This document shows, piece after piece, positions 1 through 11,275 of a stretch of DNA of 64,000 nt. Source of the DNA: Mycogone perniciosa (lineage: Eukaryota; Ascomycota; Sordariomycetes; Hypocreales; Hypocreaceae); the NCBI GenBank assembly GCA_025331125.1, contig JAOALB010000016.1, positions 248,001 to 312,000 of the forward strand, in the 5' to 3' direction. Below the pieces are notes generated by a model. That model saw only the letters and a program-made list of their open reading frames with translations, was not told the DNA's origin and did no database searches. Numbering within the stretch: position 1 is the first letter of the stretch; every line of letters begins with the position of its first letter. The position numbers and the translations under genes were made by a program.

Positions 1-369
1 AAAATGCCACCAAACAGATGGGGGTTATTGTGCGATCGCTTGTTACGGACAGCTTCGGCGATAACAAATACGACCAAGCATTGGAGGCTATTGGCGTGAT
101 GCGGGAAGAGTTGACGAACCTGGAAGAGCCGGGGATCTATAATGAGTTTGTGCGTGACTTGAAGAAGAGCTTGCTCTCGGGAGCACTGGGTGGCGACAGG
201 AGGGATTTCTGGTTCAAGATCAGGTGGTCGAAGATGGGCTTGATTGACAAGGACCAGTCAGAAACATCTACCGTTACATCGGAGGATGCGGAGGAGGTAA
301 GAAGCCGGTGATTCGCGCTGTATCGCTGTTCCCTTGCTAACGTTGTTGCAGTTCTACAAGTCTAGGTAA
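1..369 (+). CDS. ku80: Ku80 C-terminal part (DNA end-joining factor), 5' truncated by window
   Basis: This is the 3' end of the Ku80 gene, whose product pairs with Ku70 on broken DNA ends and drives non-homologous end joining in the nucleus. The reading frame is already open at base 3 and continues to 296; an intron (297-351, GTAAGA..CAG) joins it to a last mini-exon, 352-369, that adds five residues and the stop. The visible residues match the C-terminal Ku80 domain (the Ku/DNA-PKcs-binding-like helical region), with conserved segments such as DSFGDNKY, ALEAIGVMREEL, LEEPGIYNEFV and GGDRRDFWFKIRW. The protein ends in a basic FYKSR tail. The first two thirds of the gene lie outside the window. 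The family call is firm; the splice site is inferred from the conserved EEFYxS ending. Confidence 0.93.
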
Positions 370-842
370 AAGGCAGAACAAAGTGGTGTTGGTGGATTGT
401 GTCGTATTAATGTTGGACGAATGCGGAGAACATGTCGTGATGAAATGGAAAGCTGTGTTTGGGCTTGTATCACACAAAGTTGGCAAACAAGAACGTCTGA
501 TGGCATCCTCGTGACTTCGTGGTTGCTGCCTAACGAACCGTTTGCCTTACCACCTGGCGTTGCTATCAGCTAGTTAGAGGGCGAATATATGCCTGTTATT
601 GTCAATGCATCCCTATTTCTTGTTATTCGCCTCACAATTCATAATCTACTCTGGTATTGTGGCCTGTCTATCGGTGGAACGAGTATAAGGTGTACCCGCC
701 AAACTTGCCTCCTTCACACCACCTTGCACCTGGCAGAATCTTCTTATCGACCCGACCCTGCTCTCCCTTCGTTGCACTGCCATTCAAACTTGCCCAGCTC
801 ATCAGGCAATAAAAATATCTCATCCCAACATATCTCATTATC
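370..842. other. Intergenic: ku80 3' flank and promoter of the next gene
   Basis: No credible gene. A frame open from 589 overlaps the start of the next gene in another phase and has no coding character. The stretch immediately upstream of 843 is pyrimidine-rich, as expected for a fungal leader. Confidence 0.5.
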
Positions 843-2548
843 ATGGTGGGCATCGACCTTGCATCTCGTTTGGAGATGCTCGTTAACTTTGGAGTGCACG
901 TTCGATTCGGCGAGCCCCTTGAAGAAGAGCCGGAGGAGAAAGCTATCAACTCTGAAGACGAAGTCCAAGAGACGACAGATCAACCGCTGGATGGCCTCGT
1001 TGAAACCGGACACTGCAGTCTAGGTGCCAATGTTCCTCCATCAGCTGGACAAACGCCAGCGCAGGGCAGAGTTGAGGAACTCTTTTCTGCTATGCAATTG
1101 GACTGCAGCAATTTCCGCTTCGGTGAACCCGCGGAGGATGTTGATTTCTGCTCGTGGAAAGTGATTCGTACCTATCCCGATCACTTCATCGGCAAAGCAA
1201 ACAAACCCCGGGTAGGAGCCCCATTGTGCAGAGTGCAGATACCAACCGACAAAGTACTGACGTATTATTCAGGCCCAACCTTACTTTGACAAGATTCTCG
1301 AGGGAAGAGTGTGGGATTTGTACGTGATTTCTGCGTCCTACTTATTGATGTTTCTCGTTAACTGATGCTTGCAGTTTCTACCTATACAACCCCGAGCAAC
1401 CCTCAGACGGACCACGGTTGCTGGTGCCTAGCCTTCAATTCGAGAGCTTTTTAAGAGGAGTCAATAGAGAGCTCGGAACGTCTCTGGCAATACCCGGCGG
1501 TGTGAGTCAGGACCGATTCTACATGAGATTTGGCCAGGGAGGCACTCCGCAACCCCGATATCTCAAGCGGTCGAGGGATCAAAAGACGTTGGATATTGAG
1601 TCCTGGCCAGAGATCAACATGGGTGATGTCGAAGCATTCATGCCGGCACCGACACTCAGACAAGAGGGTTGGAAAATCAACTGGAACATGATGGCACCGA
1701 GGGCTCCTCTTAAAGACAAGAAAAAGAATGCGGAGCGCAGAGCCGCACAAAGAAAAGCAGACCGCGAGCGGATGCTTTCCGAAGCGCAGGAGTACCTCCA
1801 CCTCAAAGGCAGCAACAAACAAGACGCAGTGTTTGTTAGCATCGACGTCGAAGCCATCGAGGTGTCCCCAAATCCCATTTCGGAAGTGGGCATAGCTATT
1901 CTTGACACCAAGGATATTGGAGGTGTTGGCGCTGGAGCTTCCGGCAGCGACTGGTGGCAGTTCATCAAGAGTTTCCACCTCCGCACGAAGGAATACTCGG
2001 GCCTTGTGAATCACCGCTATATCAGGGGTTGTCCTGACAACTTCAACTTTGGGTAATACTATGCTTGATTGATCGATGGATAAACGAGCGCGATGCTAAC
2101 GACTCATAGTACTAGCACTTTTCCTACCAAGGCGGAACTCTCCAATGCCATAGAGTCGATATTGGCACCATACACGGATGAGGAGCGTCATCTCGTTTTC
2201 GTCGGCCATGATGCCAACCAGGACGTCAAGTATTTGTCAAGTGTAGGTTTTGAGATCTACCAGCTGAAGAATCTAGTTGGGCAGCTTGACACAAAGGAAA
2301 TCCACCAAGTATGGCGGGGCTCGGACAACGGGCGAAGTCTCGAGACTGTGCTTTCTGACCTCTACATATCCAGCAAGTACCTGCACAATGCTGGGAACGA
2401 CGCCGTGTATACGCTTCGTGCGTTGATCGGCCTGGCTGTGGAGCAGATTCGAGAAAGGGAAGCCGAAGACGGAGGAGAGGAGTGTATGCCAGCGCTCATG
2501 GCAATGGCTCGCAAGGTGGACGAGGTTGCAAACGAAAGCTCCATGTAA
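843..2548 (+). CDS. Gfd2/YDR514C-like DEDD nuclease-fold protein
   Basis: Four exons, 843-1211, 1273-1319, 1375-2052 and 2110-2548, give about 510 residues; all joins keep frame at GT-AG introns of 55-61 nt. The C-terminal half looks like the Gfd2/YDR514C-like domain, an RNase H/DEDD exonuclease fold. It has the first acidic strand (VFVSIDVEAIE, about residue 295, followed by SEVGIAILDT), a middle motif (VFVGHDANQDVKYL) and a final AGNDAVYTLRAL motif carrying the last Asp. A lysine/arginine-rich helix (KDKKKNAERRAAQRKADRE) precedes the domain. The N-terminal 250 residues are not recognised. The start is the first ATG of the frame, after a CT-rich leader. Yeast Gfd2 is linked to mRNA export, but catalytic activity of this family is inferred from the fold only. 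A second family member lies at 41765-42586. Confidence 0.85.
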
Positions 2549-2835
2549 GAGTAGAGAATCGAGTCTTTTTGGGAGTCCCGTTTTCATGAGACTCTACATC
2601 TAGTGCCCATCTCCAAACCCTGGCTATATAGCTAAATAGCCCTCAAACCAACCTGTCAACGCCATCGCTATGGAAAACGAGTATTGTACAACACACATAC
2701 ACGGCGGCAGTTGCCTCTCCGCTCGACTATTCGTGGGTGTTACAGTCGTAGAAGAAGTGCACACGGCGCCATATGAGGCGGCAATCAGTAGAAAGCCTCG
2801 AAAGGCCGATGTTGGTGGTGCTGCCTCCCGCCTGA

Positions 2836-3290
2836 TCATACAGTCTTGTCTAATAACTCTTTCGCCTCGTTGACTTTCGTGGCTAGATATGGGCTGCCAC
2901 CTCGATCGGGATGGTTCAGAAGCATAAGCGTTCGGTGTGCTTTGCGGACTTTTTCCTTGGAAAGGGATCGCTCGCTGGCGACGAAAGTCAACATGGTGTC
3001 CAGACTGCGCAGCGTATCTTCGTTTTCAGGAGAGGTCTTACCTGAGCGACAGGATCAGAGAGGCCTCTTTCTTGGTCATCTTGGCTTCGAAGCCGCCTTT
3101 GTAGAAGGCCTTGCCCATGGCTCCGATACCGCCGCGCGAGCGGCGCAATGCGACGAGACCAGCTCGACCCTGAGAGGAGGGGGATATGTTAGCTCTTTTG
3201 CTTGTTCGTTGCGCCAGAGTCAGTTGTGGGAAGAAGTACGAGAAATGCTGCGACAGCGACGCCGGCGCCTAAAGCAAAGACTGATGCCAT
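2836..3290 (-). CDS. pam18: Pam18/Tim14, J-protein of the mitochondrial TIM23 import motor
   Basis: Read on the minus strand as exons 3290-3240, 3169-3042 and 2974-2836, giving 105 residues, the usual size of fungal Pam18. The order is: a short N-terminal hydrophobic inner-membrane anchor (MASVFALGAGVAVAAFL), a linker rich in Arg and Gly (ALRRSRGGIGAMGKAFYKGGF), then the degenerate J domain with the essential HPD tripeptide in LMLLNHPDRGGSPYLATK. Pam18 stimulates mitochondrial Hsp70 at the TIM23 channel. The introns contain a branch-like GCTAACA and standard GT-AG ends. Each exon is too short to stand out as an open frame, so the gene is easily missed. Confidence 0.93.
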
Positions 3291-3729
3291 GGTGTAAATC
3301 GGTTCGGTTGGGAGGATTCTATGTCCTGGGGGTTATGGCGAGAGGTTCTTTTGGGTGGGTTTGGCGCATGGTGATGGTGGTGAGGAAGTTTTGCAGGGTC
3401 GGATAGGATCGGACGGGGGTTTGGTTTCTCCGGATCCTAGTTTGAGGCCTTCCAACTCCGAAAACATCACCTTGGATTTATAAAGTCTAATACTATACTA
3501 ACAGATTCATTGAGGGAAATTACTATTGTCACCAGCTTTCTTTTTCGATTGTTAATGGATGCAAACGAAGCACGTTGACAAATATCCCGAGATTGACACG
3601 ATTTTCATTGGAATTGATAACTATAGCCACCAAGAGCGGCTTCGGACCGTCGGCCACTGATATTTCCCACACCTATCCGTATCCCTTCTCTGAGACCACT
3701 TCTATCTCCTACAACATAAAAAAACCTAC
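3291..3729. other. Intergenic: pam18 promoter and 3' flank of the FAD oxidase
   Basis: No gene seen. Both neighbours read leftwards, so this stretch carries the pam18 promoter and the terminator region of neither gene that I can define precisely. Confidence 0.4.
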
Positions 3730-5526
3730 TCAGGCGAATGGGTATGGCGTTGAAGGGGTAGGGTTGTTCCCATCGCATGAGTACATAGGGTCCTGGGGCC
3801 CAACATAACCCACGCATTTCCTGCAGTTTAATACGGTCTCTGGGTCCCATTTATTCTTAATCTCGAGGAGCTTACTGTAGGGCTCTCCATAGAAGACATT
3901 TTGCCAATCGGGCTCCTCGGGATCAGCCTCGTTCTGGTAGGCAGCCTGAATAGCCAAGGAGCTTTTAAACATGTTCAGGGCAGCCCGGCCAGCCCCCAAA
4001 ATCTGCTGGGTGATTGCATCCGGCGTTCCCGGCACCCATATCGCCGCAGGGTTGACGCTGGTTTCTTGTGCTGCATCAGGGGTGTTAAATGGCACTGATT
4101 TTAAAATAAGGAATGTCACCTGCTTTGCCAACTGGGGTCCAATAAGTTGGACAACCGTCTCCATGGCATTAATAACACTGCTGACCAGCGTGTCTACTTT
4201 GGGTGCAGTCTCAAAGTTATCCTTTGTGATAAGGCGAGATATGCCCAAGACCGAAACTCCAACGCCTCCATTGTGAGTCCAGTACTCACTGTTGCCGGTA
4301 TAGAAGTGAAGCTGGTCAGTCCATTGCGAATAGGTATTCAGCGTGATATTCACCCCTGGGTGGTTGGTCATGAAGTCATGGAAAGATGCAGTCAGCCCCT
4401 TCAAGGTCGTCAAAGAATCCCCAGCACCAGGCAACATCTCCATCATAGAGATCGTGGTAAGGGAAGCGCTGTTATAGCCAGCAATGCGGCTCTGAGACCA
4501 CTGTATTTGCTGGTTGGATAGGGTGGTAAGAACGTCTCGCAGAACCGCATTTTTCGTGTCATTGACTCCTGGATCCAGGGTGGCCTCCAGACGCCATGTG
4601 GCCCATGGTGTCGAAGGGTGCAGTTGGAACTTGTAGTTGATCAGGATCGCAAACGACTGAGCGCCGCCGCCACGCATCGCCCAGAAAAGGTCAGGCTCAT
4701 TACACTTATTGATCGTTCGGAAGACGCCGTCCATAGTGACCACGTCAAATTCAACGGCCTGGTCCACCATCAGTCCGACGGTTGGAGCCAGCGGGCCGTG
4801 GCCACCACCCTGGCCATATCCACCAGCAATGCCGACAGAAGAGCAGCCACCAGTTGTGACCATCATGCCATAGTTGGCAAAGTAGGTATACGCTTCTTCT
4901 GCAGTGACACCAGCCCCTATTACGCCTATGTTTTGTTGACCAGATGCGGGACAGTTATAGGCAGTGAAAGAGGACTGATATGCCATATTCTTTATCCCAT
5001 TGACACGAATGGCTAGGGTGTTGGAGGCAACACTACGCCCCTGGTAATCATGGCCGGTATTCTTTACCACAATCCGAATGCGATGCTTCTTCACAAACTG
5101 GAGAGTAAGTGTGATGTCGGAAGGCACCGCGGCATCGACATAGAGCGCAGAAAGTCTTCCGAGGGAACAGGTCTGCCCTTGAGGCGCAAAGACGCCAGGG
5201 TAGCAATTCGCCGAACCGCAGGCTTCCCACTCGGTGATTTCCAGGGCTCCATATATCGACTGTCGGAACGTGGGATCTGTGTACTTTTGCTTAACAGCGG
5301 CACAGTCCGTATCATTGTAGTTTGGCGAGCTTGGGAAACAGGGGCTTCCGAGCATGGTGGTAACCCTGAGACGCCCTGACACAGTTTGGTTGAAAGCCTG
5401 CCATTCTGCGAGACTGGGCCAGCAAGGTTGGCCGGGCTGACAAGTGAAACTGGTAGTTTGATCTCCAGAGACTGAAGAAACGAGAGATGCTATAAAAAGC
5501 AGTGCCCCGCCCGTAGTAGAACGCAT
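3730..5526 (-). CDS. Secreted berberine-bridge-type FAD-linked oxidoreductase
   Basis: A single exon of 598 residues. I start at the second in-frame ATG because it gives a clean signal peptide (MRSTTGGALLFIASLVSSVSG); the first ATG would place 14 polar residues before it. The FAD-binding type 4 (PCMH) domain shows the His attachment site in NTGHD (about residue 159) and a second, Cys attachment site in GGCSSVGIAGG, ahead of the QGGGHG loop. The flavin is therefore probably bicovalently bound, as in berberine bridge enzymes and glucooligosaccharide oxidases. The C-terminus has the BBE motif region (YQNEADPEEPDWQNVFYG). Such enzymes oxidise alcohols, sugars or alkaloid precursors with O2; the substrate cannot be told. 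No biosynthetic backbone gene is adjacent. Confidence 0.9.
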   Translation of the reverse strand: MRSTTGGALLFIASLVSSVSGDQTTSFTCQPGQPCWPSLAEWQAFNQTVSGRLRVTTMLGSPCFPSSPNYNDTDCAAVKQKYTDPTFRQSIYGALEITEWEACGSANCYPGVFAPQGQTCSLGRLSALYVDAAVPSDITLTLQFVKKHRIRIVVKNTGHDYQGRSVASNTLAIRVNGIKNMAYQSSFTAYNCPASGQQNIGVIGAGVTAEEAYTYFANYGMMVTTGGCSSVGIAGGYGQGGGHGPLAPTVGLMVDQAVEFDVVTMDGVFRTINKCNEPDLFWAMRGGGAQSFAILINYKFQLHPSTPWATWRLEATLDPGVNDTKNAVLRDVLTTLSNQQIQWSQSRIAGYNSASLTTISMMEMLPGAGDSLTTLKGLTASFHDFMTNHPGVNITLNTYSQWTDQLHFYTGNSEYWTHNGGVGVSVLGISRLITKDNFETAPKVDTLVSSVINAMETVVQLIGPQLAKQVTFLILKSVPFNTPDAAQETSVNPAAIWVPGTPDAITQQILGAGRAALNMFKSSLAIQAAYQNEADPEEPDWQNVFYGEPYSKLLEIKNKWDPETVLNCRKCVGYVGPQDPMYSCDGNNPTPSTPYPFA

Positions 5527-5602
5527 GATGGGCAACTGGATGGAAGCAAAGAACTGGTCGGCTTGCAAATCGATTTCCCACCAGACCAGCAGCCTTGTAA
5601 CA

Positions 5603-5609
5603 TTTTATA
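5603..5609 (-). promoter_or_regulatory. TATA box of the FAD oxidase gene
   Basis: TATAAAA on the minus strand lies about 80 nt upstream of the chosen ATG at 5526. This supports transcription starting close to that ATG. Confidence 0.5.
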
Positions 5610-8344
5610 CTCTCGGTGGCGACTTGCATCAGCATCTGTGATGTCAGTCTTCCGTATGCACGGGAGTGGCCGCTCAGTCCATGCGTTCCTAGTGCTGTGT
5701 TGGATTCCTCGTACGACGGCAGACTATACAGACTTGGTCAGGAGGGCTTCGGATATACGGAGTTTGAGGACCCAGTATTCCTTCCGAGTACCCAGTGTTC
5801 GAAATATATTCACCAAAAATCCGACGCCTTACCTGATGGCGCTCATTGTCCGTGAGGCGACAGGCAAGCCCATTAGTCTTGGTGGCCGAGACTGAAATGG
5901 AATTCTTGCGGGCGTCTAAGCCAACACTTACCACTTGGGGACTTCTTGAACGCCTCATATGGTACTCTGTACTCCTGAGGGAATTCTGCGGCTGTTTTTT
6001 TGAACTCCGCGAGGGCATGTTCGAAAAAGGGCTAGAGAAATATTGATCCTTCTTGAATAAAAGTGGAAGACAGCACAAACAGCTCAAGTAGGCCGCGTAA
6101 TCTAGCCATGTGCATTGCAACCATTCGTCCATATATGAGGAACATGATAACAATTACCAATATCCATCCTTCAACGCCTTTTAGGTCACAAAAGTGTCCG
6201 AGCAGTAAGTCCGAGTAGTCATAGTGGGATCTGGACGGTGTTGTAAACTGGCCAGTGCTCTCGGTAATATCTGACAAACATACTCCGTAGCGTTGAAAAA
6301 TATATACAAAGGCATCCTGCAGAAGCTACGGAGTACTGATATCGACTCCGTTACTGACCCACTGTGAATCCTGTGGTCTGGAATCAATTAGCCCTCGTAT
6401 ACGTAACGGTGTGTGCATGCGACCCATAAACAGCGAAGAGAAGCTTTCTCTAGCCAAGGATACAGCTCCTTCCAAGTGCCGAGTGCGTCAACACGAGAAT
6501 TGATGTTTGCTGTCTAGGATTTCAGCACGAGTGTCTTTGATACATACGAGTACGAATTTCAGAAATCTGCCATATTGAATGTGATGTTCCGGGATATTTC
6601 CTGAGGGATGAACCGTGGTAGAACAGGTTTATGTTGGCAAGGATTGGGGTGCAAGTTTGAACAGAGAACAATTGCGTCGGTAATAGATTGTAGATAGTAA
6701 CCGGTTAGTAATTGATTCAAGGCATTTAATAATAGCTTGCTGATAGTCAGCTAGCTAGCTACTTATCCAATGGAAAAGGAAGAGTTTTATAATACTATCT
6801 GTATGTCTACGTCGTACTTGGCAATCGGTAAGTATGCATGCAAGCGTATTAATTCCCGAATAGGTAACTAGGTATATACGAAGTAGATCATACCTTAAGA
6901 TCGAGTGAGCGAGTTATTGTTATTCCGGTACATCCCCTAACCCGCTCACGTGATAGAAAGAGCGGGGCCGTCTAACCGGCAAGCGGGTGACAAAAAAAAA
7001 CAGAGACTAACCGGTAACTCCGATTGCAATACACATACTTCATAGATTACGAAGTACGGAGTACTGTCGTTGCAATACATTACTCTCATTACAATTAATT
7101 ATTACTATTACGATAGACAACTCCTATCCAGCTGGTATTTATATTATATGATACAATGGTAAATGGCCTCAATACTCTGTCAACTACTATAAGTGTCTGA
7201 TGAGATGTACCCGTATATCCTTTTGCGGTCCCTCTTTTTTTATCTCCCGCTTGCCGGTTCGTCCCGTCGTCCCGAGTTGCGGGTTGGACCGCGATTTTAA
7301 AGAGCCCAAGAAATCTTATCTCCGTGGTCACTTCGCTTCTATGAGGGTCAGCATTCCTGGCTCTTAATGCGCTTAATGAGAGATTTATATAGTATATATA
7401 TATATATATTGGCAGGATCCTGGATTTTAGGGATATCCGCCGTGACGTCTGGCTTGTAGGAGTATTGTCTCTCACCCAAGTAGATAGTGAAGCTCAACAC
7501 GTAATTTGAAGGAAAAAGAAAAGTATTGCAAATCATTCCTGAATGCAAGGAAAGGCAGAAGAAATTATGCTGTACGCCTTACTCGTACTCGAACAAACGA
7601 AAAAAAAGCATGGTTGACCAATTATGCACGAGTAACTAATCGGAATGTCTACCTTTAATAATGTAGGTCTCAGTACAGCTTGCGGAGCACTGCAGCTTCA
7701 ACTGGGATGAAGTACACCGTAGTAGTACTGCACTACTTCGTATATGAGCCTTTTATAGCCATCTCGCCTTTTTTTGGCCTCGGATACTCCGTATATGTTG
7801 ACAATTGGAGGTCTCCTATCATCCCTTCACTCGGCACATATATGCGCCGGATTGCTACTAAAAGACACATCCTCAATTGGTATGATGTTGGTCTTATCTC
7901 TGAACACCTAACTAAACAAGCGTTGAGCACTATCGCTTGCTGCGCTACAGAGGATTAGGCCCTTACTCATCGGTTTAGTTTCCTCTAAATGACAGATATG
8001 ACTTCGAGATCAGGCATTTATGATTGGCTCCTTTGCTTTTTACCCCGGTGATCATGGGTGATCAGATGCCCTTCGTAGTGGCTGCAGGCCTGCTGACATC
8101 AGGTGTTTTAAGACATTGCACTGGGGAATGTCTCTCATTGCATGGGATAGGCCTAGCGCTTGGCAGACAACCATCCTGAAGGGTCTGACAGGTTGGAATA
8201 TTGAAAGGTCTCTCCTATTATACACATGTTTTCTCCGCTCTTGAAGATTACTCCGTTGAGGGTAGAGATACTGAGCGACGCTGAATAAGGCCGATATTGA
8301 CTGTACGACGCCTAAACGGCCCTGCTTCCGAAGTTAACACCGCC
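5610..8344. other. Long intergenic stretch, 2.7 kb, with repeats
   Basis: No gene could be supported on either strand; the open frames are short and their composition is not coding-like. It holds the inverted-repeat pair entered at 6974-7259, a (TA)n tract at about 7393-7409, and several copies of the TACGGAGTA palindrome (for example 7055-7064). A relic of a non-autonomous transposon is possible. Confidence 0.5.
6974..7259. repeat. Inverted repeat pair, possible MITE-like relic
   Basis: A 14-base sequence (AACCGGCAAGCGGG, 6974-6987) reappears exactly as its reverse complement at 7246-7259. Both copies are followed on their inner side by a similar A-rich block (GACAAAAA.. and GATAAAAA.. when read in the same sense), and looser similarity continues outward (AACCCGC). 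The enclosed 258 bases are AT-rich and have no ORF. Outer ends and target-site duplication were not resolved. Confidence 0.4.
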
Positions 8345-10631
8345 ATGGATGAAAAGATTGCTGGAGGTGAAACCCGGTCTTTATGTAGAGCGACATCCAC
8401 CAAGAAAAGGGGCCACCAGAGCCGAGCCACCTTTTTACTTGGCTTCTTAGTTGTGGTTTCCTTATGGTCTACGTTTCGATACAGACAATCCAAAAGCTTT
8501 ACAAGCGACTATGAAGAGGACAAAGTCAAGCCATGGAACTGGATCGATGTGAGGGCATTATTCGCCTGCTTTTCATGGAGACCATCAACTAATCGGAATG
8601 TATAGATATTACCTAGCAGGGATTTGAAGTGGCAGAGTTGTTACAACGGCACACTCGAGTGTGCAAGACTCGATGTAAGTAACCGAGGAGGCTTGGCGCG
8701 ATACCACAGCTGTTCTGATTAGATATCGTGACTAGGTGCCCATGGACTGGCTAGACCCGTCTGACGGTGAGCGTGTGACATTGGGTGTGGTCAAGCTGGC
8801 AGCGAAGACCAAACAGAAGCCATTTCCGCCAGTGTTTATAAACCCAGGAGTAAGTGTTAAATATCCGTCCGATGTTTTACTGGCATGCATCTAATAGATA
8901 CAGGGTCCTGGTGGCTCGGGCATTGACTTCTTGAGGACAAGTGGAAACGAGCTGCAGACAATTGTCGGCGATAATCAGGTGAGATCCCATGGGGATGTAA
9001 GCAAATGTAGGACTGCTTGGCTAACTTGGACTAGGACCTCATTAGCTTCGACCCTCGGGGAGGTGAGTAGGATTAACCTTGACACCGATCTCTTTGTCTA
9101 ATGTAAGTGCTGTAGTTGGAATTTCTACTCCTCGGATTGACTGCTGGGGCACCTCACATACGAGAGACAAGTGGAAACTGCAAGAAACGCCAGTCATTGA
9201 TGAGCGTCCTGGTCTAGCTTATGACGCATACGCTCGTGCCCTTGCGCTCTCGGGGGCATGTGAGGCAGGCCTCAACCATACTGGCATCCTTAGACATGTC
9301 AGCACGGTATATCATGCCCGGGATATGCTAGAAATCCTGGATAAAACTGGCCATTCGAAACTGAGATATTGGGGCTTCAGTTATGGGACTATTCTTGGTG
9401 GCGTCTTTGCAGCCTTGTTTCCGGAGCGTGTTGAGAGGCTTGTGAGCGATGGTAAGTTGAATGGAGTAGATCTCGGGACAAGAAAAAAGCTTCTCCGTTG
9501 AATGTGAAGAGCGCATGGCTAACCTCCTCCACAGGTAATGTCGATTACAGAGGGTGGTTCAACATCGACATCGCCGCCTCCATATCAGATGCAGACCTCA
9601 TATTCGATGCGTTTGATCGCACATGTCATGAAGCTGGCCCTCAGATATGTGCCTTATGGAACTCGACCCCCGAGAAAATCCAAGAACGACGCGCAACACT
9701 GCTCAGAAATCTCAAACGGAAACCGGTCATAATCCCCCCCTGGTCTCGCGAGACAGGTCCTAAAATGCCGCAGCTGATCACATATTCTAAGCTTCAACAC
9801 TTAACGCGGGCATTCGCATACAAGCCGCTTACTCAATTCGAACGGATGGCCCAGGTATATGCGGCGCTGGAGAAAGACGATGGACTTACCTACTATGACA
9901 TAACACATATTGACGGTAAATATGAGGGTGTGCCCAGGTCGTGTGAACTCACAGAGACCCCTGCGAATATGCCTCGGGAGATTTCCAGTGAGCCTGATGC
10001 GTTCTCGGCTATTATGTGCTCAGATGCTCGGCCCCTGAAGGAGACGCCGGAAGAGTTTGAGGCATACGCGGAGAAGATTGTGAACGTCAGCAAGTGGACT
10101 GGGGCAATGAATTTGCCATTCAGGGCTTGTTGTATTGGACGGACTGTCAGGCCAAAGTGGAAGTTCTCAGAAGGTATGCCGCGATTTGACAACGATAGTC
10201 CTACGATACTAATATCCGATTGTAGAGGACTTGAGAGGCAATACTGGTTTCCCTATCTTGTACATCGGGAACATTGCCGACAATGTCACACCGCTCCGGA
10301 ACGCACACAACAATGCTGCTCGTTTTCCCGGATCAGTGGTGCTTGTCCAAAACTCTTATGGAGTATGTTGGCACTTCCCTTTGGCAATACCAGTAAGCTA
10401 ACACATTGTGCGAAGCACTGCTCCTTCGCAGCACCGTCAATATGCACAGCCAAACATATTCAAGCGTACTTTCAGAACGGCACACTTCCGGAATCGGGAA
10501 CTTCATGCGATCCGGATTATAATCTATTCGGACTTTCCACAGGTGACTCAAGTCAACAACTTGATGGATTGGATGCTGCTGTGAGACGATTGTCACTCGA
10601 TGTCGATTTCAACATCATCCACGGTTTGTAA
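8345..10631 (+). CDS. Membrane-anchored TAP-like alpha/beta hydrolase (peptidase S33 family)
   Basis: Nine exons: 8345-8548, 8606-8674, 8736-8849, 8904-8978, 9035-9062, 9116-9451, 9535-10173, 10226-10362, 10416-10631; about 605 residues. A signal anchor (ATFLLGFLVVVSLW, about residues 29-42) is followed by the alpha/beta-hydrolase core: the oxyanion segment NPGGPGGSG, the FDPRGVG strand split by introns, and the nucleophile elbow GFSYGT. The TAP-like C-terminal domain carries the Asp (IGNIADNVTP) and His (NSYGH), so the catalytic triad is complete. Bacterial relatives are tripeptidyl aminopeptidases, and fungal ones are secretory or vacuolar peptidases of unknown specificity. The start is the first ATG ahead of the anchor. 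Exon five is only 28 nt. The C-terminal 25 residues are less conserved, and the true 3' end could differ (see 10727-10825). Confidence 0.88.
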
Positions 10632-11275
10632 TACGATTTAGACCAAGCCCGGGTGAGTCTTTTTCTTGATTATAGAACTGATATCCCGTAAAAAGCGCTT
10701 CTGTATGTATTTTATCTCTCAAACAGGGTCTGGAAAGGAGAGAGGAGGCGAACAAAACGTGTGCTGAGTTGAAGGAAGTGATCAAAGGAATGGGCAGTTG
10801 GAAATATCGAGTCTATCAGGAGTAGAGAGAGATGGTGGAGAGAAAACTTGCTGGGTTGAGGTTGGAACCGGAATCTGCGCAGCATAATGTGTAATGGGGT
10901 ATCCTCCTAAAACAACTGGTGTGTGGGCAGGGTCTGATTGAAATATCCGGTCTTCAGGGCCGGTCTGTGTGGGGCCGCAAAATGAAGCATTCGGGACGGA
11001 GTGGATTCTGGTCCTGTGTCGTGGATGCCCAGAGGGAATTGGCCTTGCATTGGATGGGAAAAACTAATGCCTCATTAAGAATGAGGTTGTAGAGTCGCCG
11101 GGTTCAACGCTCAATGAGTTTCAAGTTCCACCAGTTTTCTGAATCATTCCCTCACATGGATGGCCTGCTAAGATAACAATGCTTTTGAGAGCAATGTGTC
11201 GCACTGGGGCCTTGTGGGATTGTTGGATCGCATCCAAGACTGTTTAGTTCGAGTCTAACGGCGGTACAGACGCGC
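10632..11275. other. Intergenic with an exon-like stretch
   Basis: After the stop of the hydrolase gene a GT-AG spaced interval (GTGAGT at about 10654, CAG ending at 10726) leads into an open stretch of 32 codons, 10727-10825. It is rich in Glu, Lys and Arg and reads like protein. It could be a 3'-UTR intron plus exon, or a lost extension of the gene. The rest of the interval shows nothing. Confidence 0.35.

Noticed and set aside
1451..2014. Minus-strand frame of 187 codons
   Set aside because: Antisense to exon three of the Gfd2-like gene, whose plus-strand frame has family motifs.
2846..3406. Plus-strand frame of 186 codons over pam18
   Set aside because: The minus strand encodes a complete Pam18 with the HPD motif; this frame is its shadow.
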